Source: Melioribacteraceae bacterium
GTDB lineage: Bacteria > Bacteroidota > Ignavibacteria > Ignavibacteriales > Melioribacteraceae
Length of the DNA stretch: 13,582 nt
Assembly (NCBI GenBank): GCA_015494845.1
Contig: WGAL01000257.1
Location: 1-13,582, forward strand
Direction of reading: 5' to 3'
Positions 7,821 through 13,582 of the stretch are shown here, piece by piece (positions within the stretch are counted from its first letter, which is position 1; each line of letters begins with the position of its first letter). The translations under genes were made by a program, and so were the position numbers. The notes below the pieces were generated by a model that was not told the DNA's origin, did not search any database, and saw only the letters and a program-made list of their open reading frames with translations.

Positions 7821-8783
7821 ATGAATAGAATAAATAAAATAGTACTTCTACTTTTGCTTCAGTTTTCCGTTTCGACATTTGCGCAATCAAATGTTGAAGT
7901 TAATTCTTTGACTCGTCCTATCTTGAACGGACATAAGTTTATTGTCAATAATTACGTTAAATCGCCGTTTGTAAATACTCATTTGCGAAATACTCTCGGT
8001 TTCGGACAAGCAATGGATTTAATTGTTCCTATTGAAATTAACGGAGAACAACTTGTCGGTTTGCGCGGAGATATTTCTTTTCTTACGTTAGACTTTGCTT
8101 ATCAATTTCAAATAAATAAATGGCTGGCTTTCTTTTCCGATGTTGGAATGATTACAAGATTCGGAACGGAAACGCAATCGCTAATAGCGCAAGGACTAAA
8201 TGCATCTTACGGCGTTGAATTAGGTTGGTTGTTTAATGTTTTAACTACTAAAAACGTATCGGTTTCTCTTACCGCAAATTTATGGAAGAGAAGCGGAACC
8301 GTGATAAATTTACTTGATTTTGTAAAAGAAATCATTGACAGTAGCGGTTTACCCTCGGAAAGTAACTTGGTTTATTCACGCGATTATTTACAAGGCGGCG
8401 GCGGAATAAGAACGGCTTGGGCGATAAATAAATATTTCGGGTTGAATACATCGTTGGAGCTTGCATACGGAGAAGCAATTGATAATGTGCTGGAAAACAG
8501 TTTATACTACCGGTTCGGTGTTTCCGGCGATTTCGATTTCAATTCGAAATACAAAGGCGTGCCGATTGGAATTTCAGCCGGACTTTTACTTGATTCTTTT
8601 ACGCTTTCCAACGATAACGCAGTTGACGACAAATCGATTCTGTTTTTTATTAGAACTTCTTACACGGCGGAAAATGATATGCTGATTAGTTTGGATTTAA
8701 CTTGGACGCGGCTTCCGATGAATTATGCGCAAGAGAATTTAAATACCGTAAGTTCGCTGATTACTCTCGAATATTTCTTTTAA
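7821..8783 (+). CDS. Predicted secreted outer-membrane beta-barrel protein, unknown family
   Basis: I do not recognise a specific family. The 320-residue product has a signal peptide (residues 1-22, cleavage near TFAQ). Its mature chain is rich in short alternating strands with Gly, aromatic residues and Asn/Thr/Ser, and it ends in an aromatic strand (ITLEYFF), as in barrel proteins recognised by BamA. Segments such as GDISFLTLDFAYQFQINKWLAFF and YLQGGGGIRTAWAINKYFGLNTSLELAYG look like paired antiparallel strands. Its ATG immediately follows the TAA of the previous barrel gene (TAAATG), with no Shine-Dalgarno sequence, so it is probably translated by coupling. It may be a structural relative of its two barrel neighbours. 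The reading frame is supported by length, signal peptide and operon position, while the function is open. Confidence 0.72.
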   Translation: MNRINKIVLLLLLQFSVSTFAQSNVEVNSLTRPILNGHKFIVNNYVKSPFVNTHLRNTLGFGQAMDLIVPIEINGEQLVGLRGDISFLTLDFAYQFQINKWLAFFSDVGMITRFGTETQSLIAQGLNASYGVELGWLFNVLTTKNVSVSLTANLWKRSGTVINLLDFVKEIIDSSGLPSESNLVYSRDYLQGGGGIRTAWAINKYFGLNTSLELAYGEAIDNVLENSLYYRFGVSGDFDFNSKYKGVPIGISAGLLLDSFTLSNDNAVDDKSILFFIRTSYTAENDMLISLDLTWTRLPMNYAQENLNTVSSLITLEYFF

Positions 8784-8789
8784 GATGTA

Positions 8790-10790
<2,001 letters not shown>

Positions 10791-10792
<2 letters not shown>

Positions 10793-10795
10793 GGA
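10791..10795 (+). promoter_or_regulatory. Shine-Dalgarno of the sensor kinase gene, overlapping the purA stop
   Basis: AAGGA at 10791-10795 shares bases with the purA TAA (10790-10792) and is 9 nt from ATG 10805, supporting this start and cotranscription with purA. Confidence 0.65.
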
Positions 10796-10804
10796 TTTTT
10801 CATA

Positions 10805-12010
10805 ATGAAATTAAGCGGAAACGAATTAAAAAGTAAAATAAAACTCGGACTTTTCCTTCTGGCCGTAGTGCTTGCGCTTGTTTCGCTCTACATTACGCAA
10901 ATTATAATCGAAAAAATAGAACAGCGCGAAAGGGAAATTGCGGAACTTTACGCGAGTAGTTTAACTTATCTCGCAAATTCGGAAGCGATAGGAAGTGATT
11001 TTACTTTTATTTTCGAACACATAATTCAAAAAATCGATTTCCCATTAATAATGACGGACGCGAATGACAATCCGATTTTCGAAGAAGGTGGAACCGGCTT
11101 CCGTAATTTAGAAATTGACTCAACCAAATCGGCTGAAGAGATTAAGGTTTTCTTAAAAGAAAAAATCGTTGAATTACGAGATGAGTTTCCGCCAATAATT
11201 GTTTACTATCCGAAAGGTGTTGTGTGGAAGAAGATTTATTACGGAAATTCGAGAATTGTGGTTCTGTTGAAATATTTTCCTTACATACAAATTTTGGTGG
11301 CGATAATCTTTCTGCTTATTTCTTACGCGAGTTTTAACTATTTCCGCAAATCGGAAGAGAGTATGATTTGGGTAGGGATGTCGAAAGAAACCGCGCACCA
11401 ACTCGGCACGCCGATTTCAAGTTTAATGGGCTGGAACGAACTTTTGATTTTAAATCATAAAAATCCTGTTAAAGTTTTGGACATCGCCGACGAGATGGCT
11501 GACGATTTGCAGCGGTTGAATAAAATTACGAATCGCTTTTCGCAAATCGGTTCCAAACCCGAATTGAAAGAGACGAACTTGTTTGAAATTATTGATGAAA
11601 CGAGAAGATATTTTGAGCGGCGTTTTCCGCAAATGGGAAAGAAAATTGCAATTGAAGTTGTAGGCGATAAAAATGCGCGCGCAAAAATTAATTCCGATTT
11701 GTTCGAATGGGTGATTGAAAACTTGATTAAAAACGCGCGCGACGCTATTGAAAACAAAGAGGGATTGATTCGGATAAATATTTCCGATAAAGGGAAAGCT
11801 GTTGAAATCGAGGTGAGCGATAACGGCAAAGGCATTGCCGGAAAGAATAAAAAGAATATTTTCAAACCAGGGTTTTCCACAAAGAAGCGCGGTTGGGGTT
11901 TGGGCTTGAGTTTGTCGAGAAGAATTATCGAAGATTACCACAAAGGCAAAATTTACGTAAAAGAAACTTCCGAGAAAGGAACGACTTTTGCGATAGTTAT
12001 TCCGAAGTGA
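10805..12010 (+). CDS. Membrane sensor histidine kinase, orphan
   Basis: A 401-residue inner-membrane kinase. Transmembrane helices at about 13-34 and 156-176 enclose a 120-residue periplasmic sensor region (about 36-155) of no family I recognise. It begins with a charged helix (EKIEQREREIAELYASS), then a segment FPLIMTDANDNPIF reminiscent of PAS/Cache-like sensor folds. The dimerisation/phosphoacceptor box is KETAHQLGTPISSLMGW with H198 as the likely phosphorylated His. The ATPase domain has the N box ENLIKNARDAI (305-315), the G1 box DNGKGIAG (339-346), the F box FKPGFSTK (353-360) and the G2 box RGWGLGLSL (362-370), so it should be active. The AHQLGTP form is familiar from Bacteroidota-type kinases. 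No response regulator or receiver domain is encoded next to it, so its partner must be elsewhere. It probably shares a transcript with purA. Confidence 0.93.
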   Translation: MKLSGNELKSKIKLGLFLLAVVLALVSLYITQIIIEKIEQREREIAELYASSLTYLANSEAIGSDFTFIFEHIIQKIDFPLIMTDANDNPIFEEGGTGFRNLEIDSTKSAEEIKVFLKEKIVELRDEFPPIIVYYPKGVVWKKIYYGNSRIVVLLKYFPYIQILVAIIFLLISYASFNYFRKSEESMIWVGMSKETAHQLGTPISSLMGWNELLILNHKNPVKVLDIADEMADDLQRLNKITNRFSQIGSKPELKETNLFEIIDETRRYFERRFPQMGKKIAIEVVGDKNARAKINSDLFEWVIENLIKNARDAIENKEGLIRINISDKGKAVEIEVSDNGKGIAGKNKKNIFKPGFSTKKRGWGLGLSLSRRIIEDYHKGKIYVKETSEKGTTFAIVIPK

Positions 12011-12026
12011 TGAGTTTTTTATAGTT

Positions 12027-12055
12027 GTAGAGACGCCCAAGTTGGGCGTCTCTAC
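12027..12055. repeat. 29-nt near-perfect palindrome between convergent genes
   Basis: GTAGAGACGCCCAA (12027-12040) and its exact reverse complement TTGGGCGTCTCTAC (12042-12055) flank a single base. In RNA it would fold to a long stem with a 5-nt loop. It lies between the stops of the kinase (+) and the adenosyltransferase (-) genes. A run of seven T (12062-12068) follows on the plus strand after a 6-nt spacer, so it could terminate the plus-strand transcript, although the spacer is longer than ideal. On the minus strand no T run follows. The GC-rich arms in AT-rich surroundings also suit a dispersed palindromic repeat of REP/MITE type. Both roles are inferred. Confidence 0.7.
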
Positions 12056-12073
12056 AGATAATTTTTTTACACT

Positions 12074-12607
12074 TCAAGAATCAATCCCTTTCCTCGAAAG
12101 GACGCCTTGCTCGTAGTAGTGTTTAATTTCTTTCATTTCCGTAACCAAATCCGCGGCGTCGATAAGTTCTTGCGGACAATATCTTCCGGTTAATATTAAT
12201 TCCTTCCCGTCCGGTTTTGATTTAATTATTTCGAGAATTTCGTTTGTATCGTAGAGTTTGAAATAAATCGAAACGCAAATTTCGTCCATAATTATTATGT
12301 CGAATTCATCGCCGCGCAACGCCTCGCGCGCTCTTTCCAACGCGCGTTTCGCTTCGTCGAGTTCTTCTTCGGAAGGCGCGGAACGCTTGATTACAAACTT
12401 ATCGCCAATCCATTGCTCGACAGCGATTAAACCGGAAAATTTTTTGAGAGAGGAAGTTTCGCTGTAAGGGAATTTTTTCATAAACTGAATTATCAGCGTT
12501 TTGTAGCCTGCTCCGGCGGCTCGCAACGCAATTCCCAGCGCGGCAGAAGTTTTACCTTTGCCGTTGCCGGTGTAAATCTGGACGTAACCTTTATCTAAAA
12601 GACCCAT
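12074..12607 (-). CDS. cobO: Cob(I)yrinic acid a,c-diamide (corrinoid) adenosyltransferase
   Basis: Transfers the 5'-deoxyadenosyl group of ATP to the cobalt of reduced corrinoids, giving adenosylcobalamin precursors; belongs to the CobA/CobO/BtuR family (PF02572), not the PduO type. The P-loop GNGKGKTS is at 14-21 and the Walker-B-like strand FDIIIMDEI at 102-110. The LILTGRYCPQELIDAADLVTEMKEIKHYY segment (137-165) and the final GVLSRKGID match the family's conserved C-terminal half. At 177 residues it is slightly shorter than the roughly 200-residue Salmonella enzyme, lacking much of the N-terminal extension. Its ATG lies inside the end of the upstream small Cys-protein gene (13-bp overlap) and lacks a strong ribosome site, so translation is probably coupled. 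The gene implies use or salvage of B12, but no other corrinoid gene is in view. Confidence 0.94.
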   Translation of the reverse strand: MGLLDKGYVQIYTGNGKGKTSAALGIALRAAGAGYKTLIIQFMKKFPYSETSSLKKFSGLIAVEQWIGDKFVIKRSAPSEEELDEAKRALERAREALRGDEFDIIIMDEICVSIYFKLYDTNEILEIIKSKPDGKELILTGRYCPQELIDAADLVTEMKEIKHYYEQGVLSRKGIDS

Positions 12608-12816
12608 CGCAAGTCTTGCTTTTCATTCGTCGTTTTTAGAATTTCACGACGGCGCGCGATTGTTTTTAAGATGAATTTTTTGTCGATATCCGAATATTCT
12701 TCCCAATAATCGATTTCTTCCTGCGTTCTCAAACAATAAGGGCAAACGCCCATTGTTTCGTCAATTTCGCATTTGTTTTCGTTGCATTCTTGCCGTTCGA
12801 AATAAATTTTACTCAC
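12595..12816 (-). CDS. Small four-cysteine protein, DUF1289-like
   Basis: A 73-residue protein with Cys at 11, 16, 25 and 28. The order C-x4-C-x8-C-x2-C, followed by RTQEEIDYW (30-38) and then DIDKKFILKTIARRRE (43-58), resembles the DUF1289 family. Members of that family carry a Cys-containing N-terminal half, a CxxC-x-RT-xxEI-xxW core and a short helix. The cysteines suggest a bound zinc or iron-sulfur centre, but this is not shown. The start is GTG at 12816 (minus strand), supported by GAGG 8 nt upstream that overlaps the stop of the BatE-like gene. Its TAG stop falls 13 bp inside the adenosyltransferase gene. Function unknown. Its tight link to cobO hints at cotranslation or a shared process, though it may only be operon packing. 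Confidence 0.75.
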   Translation of the reverse strand: MSKIYFERQECNENKCEIDETMGVCPYCLRTQEEIDYWEEYSDIDKKFILKTIARRREILKTTNEKQDLRWVF

Positions 12817-12824
12817 TTGATTTG

Positions 12825-12828
12825 CCTC
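12825..12828 (-). promoter_or_regulatory. Shine-Dalgarno fixing the GTG start of the small Cys protein
   Basis: On the minus strand GAGG lies 8 nt before GTG 12816 and shares bases with the TGA stop (12829-12827) of the BatE-like gene. It supports the GTG over any downstream start and coupling with the gene before it. Confidence 0.65.
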
Positions 12829-13582
12829 AATCGTTTTTATTAATTAATTCAAAAGTTTCTTTTTTCAACCAACCTTTTTTACCGTCGGCGAGTTTAATAT
12901 TTACCCAATCGCCCACTTTATCTTCCGCAAGAATTTTCGTCCCTTCGTGAATAATAAACGCCGCTTTCGCGTTTTCGTCGGGACTTGTGCGAACCGTAAC
13001 TTCTTTCGCCAAGATTATTCCGTAATTGTCGTTGCGTAGTTCTTGGGCTTTTCCATAGTAAAGAAATAGCGCTAAAAGAAGCGTAACAAAAATTATCGAA
13101 CCAAAAACAAAGCCGCTTTTACGCACGGAAGGCGTTTTGCCGTAACGGAAAAGAAAAACCGTAAGAAGCAACAACGCGAACAACACGGCTACAATTAACG
13201 CCAAAGTCTGAACCGAAAATAAATCCAGCAAAGCGTCTTTCCACTCCGTAAGGAAAAATTTCGGGACGGGATTGATTTTATCAATAATTCTTGCGTTCGC
13301 TATTTTCAAATTGTAGCGCGCGTCCTCGTCGGAAGGATTTATTTTAAGCGCGCGTTCGTAATTTAAAATCGCTTTTCCGAGCGCGCCGATTTTGTAATAA
13401 GCGTTTCCCAAATTGTAATAAAGCGCGTCGCTTTCGTAACCTTCGTCCAAAATCTTTTCGTAATTATCGATCGCTTTCTCAAAATTTTTCGCCGTGTAAG
13501 CCGCGTTTCCCACTTTCATTAAACTGTCCACGTAAGCGTTTTGAGCCGGAAATTCGGAAGGAAACAAAACGCCGAAAAGCAA
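12827..13582 (-). CDS. batE: BatE-like TPR/SH3 membrane protein, 5' end missing
   Basis: Resembles BatE, the last member of the Bat (Bacteroides aerotolerance) group, an inner-membrane protein with a TPR part and an SH3-like part. Of 251 visible residues, 1-14 look like the end of a signal peptide (FPSEFPAQN). Two TPR units occupy about 19-48 and 53-86, with YYNLGNAYYKIG then KAILNYERALKINPSDEDARYNL. A conserved linker DKINPVPKFF (101-110) follows, then two transmembrane helices at about 125-146 and 157-176 and a bacterial SH3 domain at about 188-246, with VTVRTSPDENA and GDWVNIKLADGKKGWL. The frame is open to the right edge and its first codon (TTG) is probably internal, because the basic start of a signal peptide is missing. 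Other bat genes, MoxR ATPase and DUF58 proteins would be expected just beyond the right edge. A GTG-started small gene follows after 10 bp. Confidence 0.87.
   Translation of the reverse strand: MLFGVLFPSEFPAQNAYVDSLMKVGNAAYTAKNFEKAIDNYEKILDEGYESDALYYNLGNAYYKIGALGKAILNYERALKINPSDEDARYNLKIANARIIDKINPVPKFFLTEWKDALLDLFSVQTLALIVAVLFALLLLTVFLFRYGKTPSVRKSGFVFGSIIFVTLLLALFLYYGKAQELRNDNYGIILAKEVTVRTSPDENAKAAFIIHEGTKILAEDKVGDWVNIKLADGKKGWLKKETFELINKND

Noticed and set aside
7188..8783. Two barrel ORFs in one frame split by a single TAA, as if one gene were interrupted
   Set aside because: The second ORF opens with its own complete signal peptide directly after the stop, so two separate secreted proteins are the simpler reading.
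11450..12040. Long open frames on the minus strand opposite the histidine kinase gene
   Set aside because: They lie wholly antisense to a gene with complete kinase motifs, their translations show no domain or signal, and no start context supports them.

Overview
The window looks like chromosomal housekeeping DNA from a moderately AT-rich, didermic bacterium of the Bacteroidota/Chlorobiota/Ignavibacteria part of the tree. This is inferred from a two-subunit 2-oxoglutarate:ferredoxin oxidoreductase, a BatE-type TPR/SH3 protein, several outer-membrane beta-barrels ending in an aromatic residue, a histidine kinase with an AHQLGTP phosphoacceptor box, and weak Shine-Dalgarno signals in front of the barrel genes. 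The lineage call is moderate, since no rRNA or marker gene confirms it. No tRNA, rRNA, CRISPR array, transposase or phage gene was seen.

Positions 2-2774 hold korA (cut by the left edge) and korB, which overlap by 8 bp and end in a strong intrinsic terminator (2806-2833). They encode a CoA- and ferredoxin-dependent 2-oxoacid oxidoreductase, most likely acting on 2-oxoglutarate.

Positions 2886-12010 hold nine tightly packed plus-strand genes with gaps of 0-24 bp, so probably one long transcription unit or a few overlapping ones. The order is thymidine/pyrimidine phosphorylase, an M48 metalloprotease lipoprotein, an AI-2E-family permease, an Omp85/BamA-type barrel without POTRA domains, three smaller beta-barrel outer-membrane proteins (one PF13568-like, one unrecognised, one DUF2490-like), adenylosuccinate synthetase (purA), and a membrane sensor histidine kinase with no visible response regulator. 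The middle of this run is an envelope cluster flanked by nucleotide-metabolism genes.

Positions 12011-12073 separate convergent genes and contain a 29-nt almost perfect palindrome. It may be a terminator, a dispersed palindromic repeat, or both.

Positions 12074-13582 hold a minus-strand operon read from the right edge: batE-like (5' end cut off), a 73-residue four-cysteine DUF1289-like protein with a GTG start, and a corrinoid adenosyltransferase overlapping it by 13 bp. Most of the window is conventional. The points that merit a second look are the barrel cluster, the POTRA-less Omp85 with its TTG start, the small Cys protein coupled to the adenosyltransferase, the orphan kinase behind purA, and the palindrome.
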